Shown: positions 22,372 through 35,062 of the stretch, in pieces | How positions within the stretch are numbered: the first letter of the stretch is position 1 | How the letters are laid out: every line of letters begins with the position of its first letter | Made by a program: the position numbers and the translations under genes | Notes under the pieces: generated by a model | What the model saw: the letters and a program-made list of their open reading frames with translations, nothing else | Database searches by the model: none | What the model was told of the DNA's origin: nothing | Assembly: GCF_010389155.1 (NCBI RefSeq) | Contig: NC_057764.1 | Span: 41,858,275 to 41,922,274 of the forward strand | Source of the DNA: Erigeron canadensis | Taxonomy: Eukaryota; Streptophyta; Magnoliopsida; Asterales; Asteraceae | Length of the DNA: 64,000 bases | Direction of reading: 5' to 3'

Positions 22372-23559
22372 TTTATATATATATATTTTTAGTCATATAT
22401 TTAGTTAGGTTCAGATTACCACCCTTTTATCGTAAATGCATTTTATTTATTCAAAAGTTAAATAATAATATCTATTTTATTGAAAGGTTTTATGCATGAA
22501 AAAAAAAACTAGTTACATGATTTTCAAAACTCATAGATCATGTAGGAATGTTTTTATATCTTTTGAATCTTCAAGTTACAGACGGAGTCAAATTCTTCCC
22601 CCAACCCCCAAGGATTATAGATTCTATTAAATGAGAGATCGAATGTTAATTTACATTTCAACAAAATGAAATCCTTTCATTTTTTTAACAATCAATAACC
22701 GCATTAACAAATGAAATTTAATTTCAATTTCATTAGATTTTATTAAACTTGTGAACCAAATATCACCTCAAAGTTTAGATCTTTGATTAACAACACATGA
22801 AGTAACAAACTCGATGACATGTGTAGTTGTTGACTTATTAGATTATACTTTTTGTGTAGTTAAAAGTAGAGCTATGAATGTTATAGCTAAACTCCACACC
22901 TAACAAGAACAACAAACCTAATGCGTGAATCCCTTGAGAAGCTATAAAGCGATACGGAGTATAACTCTATCTTACTATCTGGAGTATAACTCTATCTTAC
23001 TATCTAGAGTCTCGAGAAAATGCTGAGTAAAATGTTAATTATCTTGCGGTATTTATACACCTAATTATTATTATTTTTATTTATAACTTTACCAACAGCA
23101 AATTAAAACGGGGTTTAAAACAAATCTTTAGAGTGATGAAACTCGATAAATATATGTAATATGCATGATTATTTATTTTTGAACTCATTAATATTTACAT
23201 TGATATCGTCTCGAAGTTTATTTACTCTACCTTAGACATCTTGAAGTACGCGTTTGAAGTATTTAATTATTTTTATATATATACTCGTTACTATTTGTAG
23301 TACGAGTTTGAAGGGTAGGAAGCAGACAGTAGGAATCGTAGTGCATGAAACAGGGAATGGTGAGTGATGAAGTGGGTCAACTAGTCCAAACACCTTTTGT
23401 CCTCATTCTTTGGTAAAAAAGATTAAAAAAAAAAAAAAAAACTGAAATTGAGGGAATGTGAGATGCTAATTCGGTCATTACAAATTGTTTAGTTCACATG
23501 TATCATGGAAATAAGTAAATAAGATATACTCTTTTGGTTTTTTTTATTTTTTTATTTTT
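22372..23559. other. Intergenic, with decayed MITE traces
   Basis: About 22640-22790 resembles, in reverse, the 36.1-kb MITE (TTTCAATTTCATTAGATT... GTGAACCAAATATC). No gene seen. Confidence 0.35.
22956..23005. repeat. Perfect tandem duplication, 25 bp x 2
   Basis: The 25-bp unit starting GGAGTATAACTCTATCTTAC is repeated once without change. Confidence 0.85.
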
Positions 23560-23564
23560 ATATG

Positions 23565-23995
23565 TGATGACTTAACCACCTAGACCATTAGTAACCAGGA
23601 AGACCCAAGACGAAAATTACATGCAATATATTACACGCAAAATGTACGGAGCCTTAGCTTAAATGATAAGTACGAATAATATGCTATCATATCATTTTCC
23701 TGAATAATGAGATTGTTGCCAATAATACAGAAGATCTCCACCAGCAATATGGGATTCGTTCTTATCCCATTTATTCTCTTCCAGGCCAAGATTGTGCTAT
23801 AAAAGGGGAGGAAACCAAGTAAAAGAGGCATGATCAACCACACACATAATACACCAACGATAATACATCAACGATTCGTGGCGTACAAGAGGGAACACCT
23901 TACCGGAAAGGAAATCACCAAAGAATCCCAAAACACCCTACAAAACCCCATTGAATTTATATCCATCTTATTATCTTCGATTGGTTGTACAAACA
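23565..23995. mobile_element. Solo LTR of an LTR retrotransposon, 431 bp
   Basis: It begins TGATGACTTAACC and ends GTTGTACAAACA (TG...CA), flanked by a perfect 5-bp duplication ATATG (23560-23564, 23996-24000). An internal TATA box GCTATAAAAGGGGAGG near 23793 is followed by a transcribed-type leader. No primer-binding site or coding sequence is attached, so it is a recombination product. The plus-strand TATA suggests plus orientation; Copia or Gypsy is not decided. Confidence 0.78.
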
Positions 23996-24289
23996 ATATG
24001 TATTAATATATATATATATACTATGTTAGAAAATTGTATTGTATTCATATATAAAAAAAGCAAAAAAAAGAAATCAGCCAGGTGATACTGATTGAGAAAA
24101 TTTTGTTATGATAAATCATGATCATAAATTCATAATTTCACCAGTATTAATTAATTAGAGTGGGTAAAAGTTTACTGTTGACCATAGTGCTAAATGTTCG
24201 GTTTATAGAAAGAAAACCTTTACAATATGCAATACTCTCCCGAGTAAGACCTTTACAAACATTTCTTTGTTGTGTCATTATCCAGTCTC

Positions 24290-24390
24290 TCCCTCTGTCA
24301 AAATGCTCTACACTTTTAACATAGAAGTCAACATCTATCACACTTTTAGCATAGAAGTCAACATCTGTCAAAATGCTCTACACTTTTAAT
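24290..24390. repeat. Short tandem duplication
   Basis: ACTTTTA(A/G)CATAGAAGTC with AACATCTATCA/AACATCTGTCA occurs twice, flanked by two copies of TCAAAATGCTCTACACTTTT. Confidence 0.7.
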
Positions 24391-25646
24391 ATATATGTAT
24401 AGAATTGTCAAAATTTGAAACATGCTATATTTTTTTTACATATGATCATAGTATATTTATTGACGATGGAGATTTAAGATTGAAGAGATCATGACCTTTA
24501 GATTATAAGTCATTAACCAATACATTCAAATTTTAGTTTCTAGTCGAACAAATATAATTATATGTCGATGCATGTAAGGTATTTGCTTTCTATAGATAAG
24601 AGTGAAAAACTTAAAAGTAACGCCTAAATACTGGTTTACATGGTTTGGGTCCATTTTTTTTTTTTCATCAAGTATTAAGTGTACTAATTGGCTGAATGCA
24701 TTAAAAGTGTCTGTATGTATTGAGTAAAATATAAGTAATTAACGGTTATTTTTTATTAATTAAAAAAATAAACATGAAATTCGAATGAAGGATTAAGTTC
24801 TTAACTATAAAGTTTATTAAGTAAAAAAGAAACAAGGCCTGTGTTTTAATACCGTTTATGACAATATATGAGAGAGGTTGAAATATGTAGACATTCTTCA
24901 GGGCTACAACCTTGTAAGAGGTAAGAATCGTATTTTTGACCACTGCATCTAGATATATACAAGAGCGATAACATGATATACTTAATCCAAACCTTCTATT
25001 AATAAAAAAGTATATCAAATAAATATGATTACCACATAACATATTTGATATGAACTTTTGGATATAGATGATAGATTTGCTTAATTAAACAACGAATTTG
25101 ATAGAACTAGTTGGTCAATGCCAACTTTGTTGATATATATTATATGAATTAATCCAAGTTTTTTTTGTTTTTTTTTTTGTGTAAAGGAAACAAACTGATA
25201 TTCAATCACGGATCAAATCTATAACATAGATTTCTAAAGAAAACAAATTGATTGGTACGTAAAAACATAAAAGCTTTACAGTTTTCTTGACAACCCTGAC
25301 ATGAATCATTAGATTTACATATTGTGTATAGTAGAATGTGAAAAACAGTGTCTGATTTGCTACTTTCATGATCGAGCTTAATTAGGCATTAGTTATGCTC
25401 GTTCACCAATATTTATGTGTAGTATAGGTTTTTATATTAGTGAATTAAGGTATTTGGCATATGCATATACTTACTGGATGCACCGAATGGGGATACCGAA
25501 ATTACTTGTCTGCAATAGAAAAAGATTGGTGAAGTAAGTTCATCATCATTTTTTGATTTTAGTTAGGTAACAAGACTTTTCTTTATAATGTCAAATCGAT
25601 AAAATCGTATATAAAGTTAGTGGACCTCTCTAAAAACACTTTATCC
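24391..25646. other. Intergenic DNA, nothing supported
   Basis: AT-rich. Reading frames here are short and show no family features. Confidence 0.45.
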
Positions 25647-25649
25647 TAA

Positions 25650-26212
25650 AGGTGGACGGAGTGGGTAGGGGAGGGGAGGGGTACCGGTTGGCACACCACG
25701 CCGACCCCCCGGTACCGGTGGGGTGGGGAGGGAAATGGAGAGGGTTGTGCCGGTTTTACTGCCTATATTTTGACCGTTGGTTTGTTTTTTTTTTTTATTA
25801 AACTAGGTTGCCAATTTATGTATATACATATACATATTTATATTTATAGGTTACAGACTTGCAGGAAAGAAGATAACGCAGGGCAAAGTTTTTTGGTTCA
25901 AGGACTTTTGTCTTTTTTTTCTTTTACAATTTTACAATTTATACCCTGAAGTTTAAACTCTTTATAATATTGGTTTAAACTTTAAAGTCTTTTGTTTTTG
26001 TTTTTTATACACTATATTATTATTACTATTATTAGTATTTAAAATTAGTTTAATTTTAGTTATTATTTGAATAAAAAAATAGAAATGAAACTATATAGAA
26101 AAGGGTGGGGAGGGGAGGGGTGGCGAGATGCTCCTAGCAATCGAGGAGGGGAAGGGAGGAGAAGAAAAATCGAAGAGGGGAGGGGAGAAGTGGGCAAGCC
26201 CTCCCCCCACCC
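25650..26212. mobile_element. Tourist/Harbinger-like MITE with GC-rich ends, copy 1 (563 bp)
   Basis: Left end AGGTGGACGGAGTGGG, right end (reverse complement) GGGTGGGGGGAGGG, with TAA on both sides (25647-25649, 26213-26215). Terminal GC-rich segments contain GGTACCGGT and GGGGAGGGG. It is an inverted relative of 53437-53956. Its tip GGGTGGA also matches the right tip of the Harbinger element at 14056-16022. Confidence 0.72.
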
Positions 26213-29200
26213 TAATAGTATATCGTTTAATCTATCCTTTTAGAGTTGTACATGAAAATAAAAAGGATTGTCAAGATATAGCAGATAAACAGAAATGTCT
26301 TTAACAAATAGTCATTATCAATTATTTGATCACAAGTGATAGGATTGATAAAGGTCTCCACCATTTACTAAAAAGGGAGAAATCACTTAGACTCTAAGCA
26401 TGTATTTAAATAATATGGGCATGTGGCATGTATAGTTGCTTTGTAACATAAAAATATGATTACAAGAAAATCAATCATTTAGTAAAGTCGTATTCAAGAT
26501 TTGTCAAGATTTTAAAAGCTTTGTAGAAACATCAAAATGAGGATTTAAAATAAAGTAAATGATGGCAGCGAGGGGCTACTTATTCTGTGTTTTACACATT
26601 GCAAGAGATTGTAATTTGAGAGAATTTTAATCCGAAAGTAAAAATGTGATCATCTTAGTAGGACCTATATAATATGAGAACACTAGCTATGTGGCTCTTT
26701 GCTTATCCATAACCTCGCACTATCGCAGGCAATATGGTTCCTTGATGGGGCTTGGGAAGCATTTGAGACTTTATAGGCCCCATCTCCCTTTATTTGGGCC
26801 TTGCTTCCAATCCGATTTAAGATCTTAGTATGATACTAAACTAGTAAACTGTATAGATCATCTAGTATATAGACCAATGTAATGATATACATATACTCAT
26901 CATTTTATACGACTTTAGAGTATAGATGAATTTTTCTATTAATTTGTCATGTTTTGAATGGTCTACAGAATAAAATAGAATAACTAGACTCAAACTAGTC
27001 CTGAAGTCAATATACAATATAAGAAAAATCATATAATATTATTATGTTGAAATTGAGACTTCAGTTGATTTTGTTGCAGAAAACAGGTGCATAGTGCATA
27101 CCAACGAAATTTTTTTTTTTTTTAATTTATAATTCTGTTCGGTCTACGCAATTGCCTATTTCTTGACACTTATGAGCTATGAGTCCGTCTTTTTTATTGT
27201 AATTTATTGTATCTTTGGCGTCGTACCGAAGTTTAGTTAATATTATTAATAATAGTTGGCTGTTTAAAAAAATATATTTCATGTCAAAAAGTTACACTTC
27301 TAAGATATGTGAAATGAACAATTTACTTTTCTCACATATTTATATCATTTATCAATTAACTATTAAAATACATACATAATACATTCTTTACACCAATTAC
27401 CTATACTATTCGACGCCGTTATTACCACCGGTTGCCGCCAACCACCGCCACCATCATCGATTGATTATATAGATAAATAAACACAAAAGACTTACCAAAT
27501 CCATAAAAGTGAGCTTAAAGAGAGTTGATAGCAGTATAGCACAATAAATACGCTGTACTATATCACACCCAATTCAAACCCCAATCTCTCTCTTATTTCC
27601 TTTTTCTGTTGGCTTTTAATAAAGGAACGAACTAATAATAGTGTCGAAACTCGAAAGCATTGCAATTCAATTTTGTTAAGACACCACAAATGGTAAATAT
27701 TATTATAATAAAAGACTATGTAAATGAAATATGAACGGGTGACACAAAAGTCATATTTTCACATAAGGTGTTTCGGGTTTGAATTTTATCTTATGTACAG
27801 TATATATAAAAATCATTTTCGGGCAACCTTTTAACTTTTTTTAAAGATTCACCTGCTAATTACAAAAACAATCTCGAAATATCAATCGATACTCAGTTAT
27901 ATATAAATCAGGGTGGCATCAAAATTCTTGAATCACTTACGTCCAAATCTAACAAACTTTTAAGATGCAAACTACACTGTCATCGGCCTTTTTTTTGTTA
28001 TATGTGTTGACTGAGAATTTTAAATCACATCAAGTATTCAAACCGATTACTTTTATCATACTTTATTTGCATTACTCATTTATATAATATAATGGAAATG
28101 GATAATGGATAAGGTCAACTAAGCTACAAGTTAGCTAATATTTTCGGTGCATCAGTGCATGTATAAATAGATTACATTAATATTACAATGTAGCCTTATC
28201 ATATTGAATTAACAAGACTGTTTCCTATTTTCTTTTAGAATAACAAGTTAATTTTAATTTAGCGATCGAGTATCTATACTAACATCAAATAAATCCCGAT
28301 TCACAAATCACCCTTGGGGATCTCATTCTAAGACCTCTCCTTTTAAGGAACCACTTATAACCCACGTCTAACACTATTCACCAGTTTCTCTCTCTTCTAG
28401 ACACACCCCTCCTTATAACCCTTACTTTTTTCCCACTTCTTCCCCTCACAAAATCAAAAACGGGCCCACACAAATCCTTAGAAGAAACCCCCTAGACGCC
28501 ATGGAAGACGCGGTCGTGCTACTTGCGTCTTCTTCCTTAGCTACGTCGGAAGCACTTTGGACGCCACGTAGAAGAACTATAAGGAGCGGCCTAAAAGGAA
28601 ATTCCTTAGATTTGTTGTATTTACATATTGGTGGTCTATCTCTTTGAGGAATCGTTTGTTGTATTTAAGAAATCGGGGATATCGTTACAAATGATTCATA
28701 ATAATGTATACTCTTGTTAATCTATTATTGGAATCTCTTGTATACACTAACAAGACCGCTACAACTTGGGGCGAGCTGGGTCATTCCAATTTTAGTATAA
28801 TGTAATTTTTTATAATTTAAATTGTATACTTGTAATTTTTTTTTGTAAAAGTGAGAAAAAATAAGTAGAAAATAAATATAAATGTTATATTCGTTGTCAA
28901 CTTGTCATAAACTTATTATTTGAATGTCATTGGTCATCAAGCATTAATTGTAAGATAAATTTTTTCTTTAAGAGATTAAAAAAACTCGAGTTATTTTGAT
29001 TTTTAATAGAAAGAATGAAGTATAGTTTAAGAAAAAACTTTCGTTGTTTGAGTATGTAGATGTGTAGTACATTACAGTGGAACTGTTTATAGAAAATGTA
29101 TTTTTTTTCAAATTATTATATATATTTATCACAAACAATTAAATAATGTAGAGAATATATATATATATATATATACAAGCTAACTATATCCAAATAAGTA

Positions 29201-30148
29201 TATTTTTTTGGGGGTTTCTTGCATTATATGATTGAATATATTTTCATTTAATAAGACCTTGTTCGATACATGTGGTCATTATTTATTAAAAATAAACTAG
29301 TATTTTTAAATATGAGTGTTAGACCTGGCGTAGATAACAAATTCTTTTGAGCGTTAATTTTTTATTTTCGAGCTAGGGCCCATTTGTTTTTTTGTTTTTT
29401 ATTCATTTTCGGATACGACTGTTATAAGTATGACAAACAACTTTTAAGTTTGCCCCCCCACACAAAATTTCCTGGCTCCGTTTCTGTACACTAGCTAGGC
29501 TAACTAATGATAAATAAATGAGTGAACGATATATTAAGTTTTTTTTTTAACGACAAAGACAGAATTTTCATTTCACATACTAACATGGTGTTAGAACATT
29601 ACAATACAAAGTTAATAATTACATCAAACTATTGAAATTACACCATTTTAACCAATTTATCACCACCAATTTTGACCTGTTAGAGATCCATAAAAAAAAA
29701 ATGGATCTAATTTTTTCAAATATATGATTGGGAGAGAAAAGAGCATTGAGTATTTCATATTTGTTATGATTAATCAAACTAGCTCAATCGAGAATTTTTC
29801 TCTTTGATTAATAAACTTCATGTTAATGTCCAGAATCTTATTTATTATATGGTGAGATATTTTATTTATTCTAGTACGGAAACTAGAAGTGAAATTATTG
29901 CTTATAAATAGCAAGTAAACATGAAAAATTAAGCCGACTAGAACAAGCCATTATGAGCCAAGCCAAGCTGGTTGTGTGTTAAAGATATACTCCAATATAC
30001 TCCATAATTCCATATATGGACCGGATGGATTTAACGGAGAAAAAGGACAAAAGTTAAAAATTGTTTAACAGAAAGTAATGTCTGTTAGTTAACCTCCCTC
30101 CTCCTGTTTTTGACGGAGAGAATCTTTTCTTATTTAAATTTAAATTAA
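26213..30148. other. Intergenic DNA, weak repeat remnants
   Basis: No gene found. 28326-28606 is unusually GC-rich with loosely inverted ends (CTCCTTTTAAGGAACCACTT versus TTCCTTTTAGGCCGCTCCTT reverse complemented) and may be an old MITE. 29540-29690 starts with a T-run and may be the tail of a minus-strand non-LTR element. (TA)n lies at about 29157-29176. Confidence 0.35.
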
Positions 30149-30444
30149 CTAACATAGTACCCGCACAATGCGGCGGTGGTGGTTGTGACGAGGTCTGGTG
30201 GTGTCTGGGACATGTGCCGTTAATGACCATTGATGATGGTGGCGTTGTCGAGTATTGTAGATTGATGTGAATATAATTGATGCGTAAGTATTAAGTAATT
30301 GATTTAAAGAGGTAATGAAAATATTTTAGATAAAAAGAAATTAGTTTTGCAAATTATTTTATTATGGGCATAAGAGTCATTTCGCAACTCATCTTTTTCT
30401 AATTTTTCAACAAAGAGTGTATAATCTTTATATAGTAGTATAGA
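30149..30444 (-). mobile_element. Short Helitron, minus strand, copy 1 (296 bp)
   Basis: On the minus strand it begins TCTATACTACTATATAAAGA after an A and ends CCGCATTGTGCGGGTACTATGTTAG before a T (written here in two parts: hairpin CCGCATTGTGCGG, tail GTACTATGTTAG). The 3' hairpin is strong. A sister copy is at 53143-53362. Confidence 0.6.
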
Positions 30445-32769
30445 TATTACTATTAGAGTTTTATTAAACAAAATTTTAAAGTTTTTGTTAAGTTATATTA
30501 AATATTTGTACATTTATCATAAAATCTAAAAGATAAGTTGTTGATAGAATAAAGTATAATTTTTTTATACACGTCAAATAAAGCTTTAAGAGTGTTTTTT
30601 TTTGAAATAGTAAGAGTTTTATTTAACATATTTTTTTTATCAATATGATTTTATTATATCCTATATAAAGAGAATTCGTGTGAACTAGTAAAGCAGCCTG
30701 GCTGGCTCTTGGGTGTTTTTTTTAGTTCACGTGGTTTGTTGATATCAATTTGCCTTCTGATTTTTATTATTTTATTTTTTATATATACATATATGTGAAA
30801 TTTTTATTTTTATTTACAGGCTATGGGTCCCACAGCAAGTCCCAATGGAAGACATCATCACTCTCACACCTCTTATATTCATTAGTATCTTTTTACTACT
30901 TTTTAATTCGCCGCGCTTTCATATCCATATTTTTCATTTTTCATATGGTTAACTGGATGTAACTTGTGTATAATAGTCAAATTCACATTTTTTTTTAGTT
31001 CGGAACTTCGGATCAAAGTGTTTATGACTTTATGCATTCTTGAGCCTGATTGCTATTTGTTAGCTTTTTAAAATAAATATGTATAATATATTCAGCATGT
31101 ATAAACTATATTTCACATTTGATCCCAAAATTATATATGAGTGTTTTGCCAGATTTGATCATGTGTTAAATGCACGAAAAATTAATAATATTTATAAAAT
31201 AAAATAAATTGTTAAATAAATACGAATAAAAGAACCTATATATATATATATATATATATTCAAAATTAAAAATGTATGAAAAAACAAACTGTTAATTTGA
31301 TATCAATGATGCAATATATAGGTCATGTCAGATTTTAATATTATGTTTGTAAATAATGTATAGACATATCATTTCTCTTTAGTACTATAATAACAAAAAT
31401 TAAAATTGAAAGCAAAAATCAAATTAAGAAAATCAAAACAAGTGATTGATCGATAAAGCATTATAACAACTGCATAAAAAGATTGATTGACTTCATGACT
31501 AACATGAAATTAAAAGTATCTGATTGTTTTTAACATTTGTTTAATAACGATATAATTGGTTATTATTAATACTTTCATAAATAATTATAAATAAATTTAC
31601 TTGAAAAATTGCTAATATATAGAATAATATAAATAAAAACAGTTGTTCATTAATGAGTGGAACTCGTCTTTGTAATCTACTCACGAAATATTATTCAGAA
31701 GGCTTGAAACAAGCCAAGTTCGAACTCTTCCAAGTTAAACTTATAGGCTTCAGATTCACTCAACTCCTCATTTAGACTATCTTAATTAACTAATATGTAA
31801 CATTGTTATATCAAGATCAATGTGTATGACTTTGTATCTAAATATCGGTATTTCATACTTATAATGTTTACGTACAATTGACATTATATATGTGGGTCCC
31901 CTAAACACACATTCGCAAAATAAAGAGAACATAGAATGGTGTTATATTCCCTAATACACGTACAACACGTTTCATGAACAGGGGGGTGAACTTGTGGTGA
32001 CTATAATGCTAGCTCAACTCACGTGAACAAGTTGCCGGCCGTAATCAAATTCGTTTTTAACTACATCTTACCCACTTAATTCATAAAAATCACTACCAAT
32101 ATAGTTAATGTTACATATATATGTCATATATTTATTAACCTGAAACGCAAATAATTATCAAAATAATTAAGCCTTAAAGTAATGAATTTTAATCTAATAA
32201 TGATTGATAATATATATGCAGTGGAAAAATAAATGTCATAGGTTTAAATCTTACAACGTGTTCCTTTAATTAGAGTGTTACATGATATAGGTCGTGACAT
32301 TGGCCAGTAATTAATAAACATTCCTTGGATCGAGTTGGTCTTTGAAAAAGGGTTACCTGGTACTCATAAAACACTCGAAGTTAAAGGTTTTCCTTATCAT
32401 TCCAAATTCTTTTTGAAAATAAAAATAAAAATTGCTACGTTTGTTATTTTTCTTTAATAATTTGTGCGATAAGGTTGTGATAAAACCATAAAAGGCACGG
32501 GATAAGTGGGGGGTGTTTGAGTGGTGAATGGTCAAACGCATACATATTGTTGTTTTCCTTAAATTAGGAGTCTCACACCACATACAAGGGTCTATATGGT
32601 TTCACGTTATTCTCAATGGTTTCATTTGACCAACTTGTTATTAAATAGACATATGTGACCTCATCACTAATAAAGTCAAGTAAATATCCAAGAGAATCAC
32701 ATCATAATCTGATGTTATATCCATTACATATTTTTAATTAATGAAAGAATTTAACTTAGAGAAATGTTA
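30445..32769. other. Intergenic DNA, nothing supported
   Basis: AT-rich. A (TA)n run lies at about 31238-31259. No gene or bounded repeat recognised. Confidence 0.45.
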
Positions 32770-32876
32770 GGGCTGTATTTAACGTGCATAAAAAAAATTG
32801 TACTTTCCATATTAAAAGTCTGTCTCCTGATGTTCATGGTAAATGTACAAACAATTTATGCACCTTAAATACAGCC
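32770..32876. mobile_element. 107-bp Tourist-like MITE
   Basis: Left end GGGCTGTATTTAACGTGCAT, right end (reverse complement) GGCTGTATTTAAGGTGCATA, flanked by direct TTA (32767-32769, 32877-32879). A partial extra end, GAGCTGTATTTAGC, follows at once at 32880. Confidence 0.65.
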
Positions 32877-33867
32877 TTAAGAGCTGTATTTAGCAAACCC
32901 CTTTAACTTATGCACTTAACAAAACAAAGAAAAAAAAAACACTATAAGAATGTGTGAAAGAATTAAAGCTTTTTAAACCTTCCATGAAAAGTGTACAATT
33001 GAAACCTCGGTTTTTCTTAAAGAAAGTTAATAATGGTACTCACTAATTTTGATGAATGAAATACAATCACAGCTCACTCTATATACCAATAATGTATGAA
33101 TATGTCTTGTGGTATATAAATTAAAAATAATGGTATAAATATCACATTTCTTATTCAAACAACCCATTGCCATATAAGTACACTTTTACGGATTTGATTG
33201 TTATTCCTTCAATAATACTTTCAAACTAAACATATCCGAAGTGTCTAAAATTTAAAAGTATAGGAAAAGATCAAAAGTACCTCGATGACCATGTATTTTA
33301 AAGCTTGTTGCACAACATTAAAACAAGTTAAATGTTTGTTTTGTAGAATTTGTACATGAGAGTAGAACAATATATTTACTCATAGACCCGTATTTCTATC
33401 TTCCATACTCACTCTATATATTTCCAACCTTCTCTAAAATTAAGTTATTGATTAAATCAATGCTTTATTTGCTGTCTTGATAATGACGATTAAATTTTCG
33501 ATTAAGACAATTATTGACCTTAGATATCGGAGAGTATGAAATTTTGTGTAGAATACACCGTATACGACCATTCAAGTAATTCTTACATAAGGAATTGATA
33601 AATGGTTCAACAGCCCAATATCATCCCCTAAATTTGAGAATTTAATATATCTAATTAACTTTCATCTTAACATATCTTTATTTCCATTAGACTATGACTA
33701 AAATGTTTTTAAAAAAACTTAAACATCTATCTCTCCCTCACGCAAAAACACATAGCAAAAACCCTAATTCAAAATTCAACCTCCTCCTCCCCCTTTCACA
33801 TCCCACCGCAAAAATTTATCACATCTCCGTGCGCAATGAAATTACTTTATGTTAATAACCACACCGT

Positions 33868-33912
33868 CACAGCTGTCGTTCCTGCCGCTGTATTGCGCGG
33901 GCACCAATCTAG
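33868..33912 (+). mobile_element. Helitron 3' terminus
   Basis: A GC-rich hairpin region (CTGCCGCTGTATTGCGCGGG) is followed by CACCAATCTAG and then T, the form of a plant Helitron 3' end. I could not place the 5' end. The element probably extends several hundred bp to the left. Confidence 0.5.
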
Positions 33913-33914
33913 TT

Positions 33915-34130
33915 AACTTTTTTTTTTTTTTAGTTTTTTACAACGAGTTAATAACTAGTAGTTAGCATTCAAGACACTACAGTGATATTCAATTGGGCGG
34001 AGTTCAAGCCACGCATGACTTTCAAAAAACCCTTAATAATCCACTCCAACAAATGTAGTAAGAAGCGAGATTCGATCCCTTATGAATTTTTCCAAGATCT
34101 GTACCTTTTAGGCCATTTACAATGACCAAA
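33915..34130 (-). mobile_element. Candidate SINE, minus strand
   Basis: A plus-strand T-run at 33918-33931 would be its poly(A) tail. On the minus strand a B-box-like GGATCGAATC lies at about 34070, with an A-box-like TGGCCTAAAAGG near 34110-34125. No convincing target duplication, so this is weaker than the other two SINEs. It abuts the Helitron end at 33912. Confidence 0.4.
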
Positions 34131-34851
34131 CATCTTTAACATATATCCGTATAATTAATCTGTTATATATTTTTATTATGTTTTTATTTTTCTTCATTGT
34201 CGACTATAGCCTACTCTAATATGAACAAGACATAAAAAAGATGAGATCTGTATAGGTTTTATCTTTATTTGCAGATAAAAAAAATATTTTAGGAAAAGAT
34301 ATTCATAATATCTATTTGAAAATTTTACAAAAATAATTATATTTTTTTAGTGCAACAAGTCTATGTAATTTAATATGATGTCACATTGACGACGCGTTTA
34401 CGTGCATATTATTGTTACATGTGCAGTATGTGACAAATTAATGTTACACGACAAGAATATCTCATCTTATTCCCGTGAAGTATTTTGGAAATATGTTGAT
34501 GGATTGTGATAGATGAGGGCCCATTTTAAGTATCTCATAAAGCCCTAACAGCCCAATATCATTTTCAGCTCATGTATGATTTATTCTTGTTTTCTTATAA
34601 CTTAACAATGAAAAAAAAGATTAATTAACTCTGTTGAAGTCTCATGATTGAGCGCTAGACATGTCATTTCTGTTTTCTTTGGCTTTTCATACAACATGAG
34701 AACATGTAGATTAAACGGTTATGTTTTATGTCTTTCGAAAATTTAACCAAATCTAAGAGAAAGAAAAAAAGAAATTGACATGTAAGAACGAAATAATTGC
34801 GAATACATGTCTAGGTATGATTTTCATGTCATTTAGGCTATTATTCGTAAC

Positions 34852-35042
34852 AACCATTGAGTAATAGCTCAGTGACCACTAGTCACCACTTCCCAGAGGG
34901 ATCTTAGGTTCGAGTCTTGCCAAAGCCAAACTTGAGATAATCAGGAAATTATCAAGCGGTTGAGATTCACCATGACACTAGCCTGACTAGTGATTAGTGG
35001 GTACCAAATAATATATGAGATCAACTCATCCAATTAATTTTT
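34852..35042 (+). mobile_element. tRNA-derived SINE, 191 bp
   Basis: A target duplication TTTAGGC(T/C)ATTATTCGTAAC (20 bp, one mismatch) flanks it at 34832-34851 and 35043-35062. The A box TAGCTCAGTGACC and B box AGGTTCGAGTCTTG are clear pol III promoter elements. The 3' end is T-rich, as in Au-type plant SINEs. Sequence differs from the 21.1-kb SINE, so it is a second family. Confidence 0.8.
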
Positions 35043-35062
35043 TTTAGGCCATTATTCGTAAC

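Noticed and set aside
28326..28606. Bounded MITE with TTA/TAA duplication
   Set aside because: The inverted ends match only loosely and no direct target repeat could be set. Mentioned as a possible remnant only.
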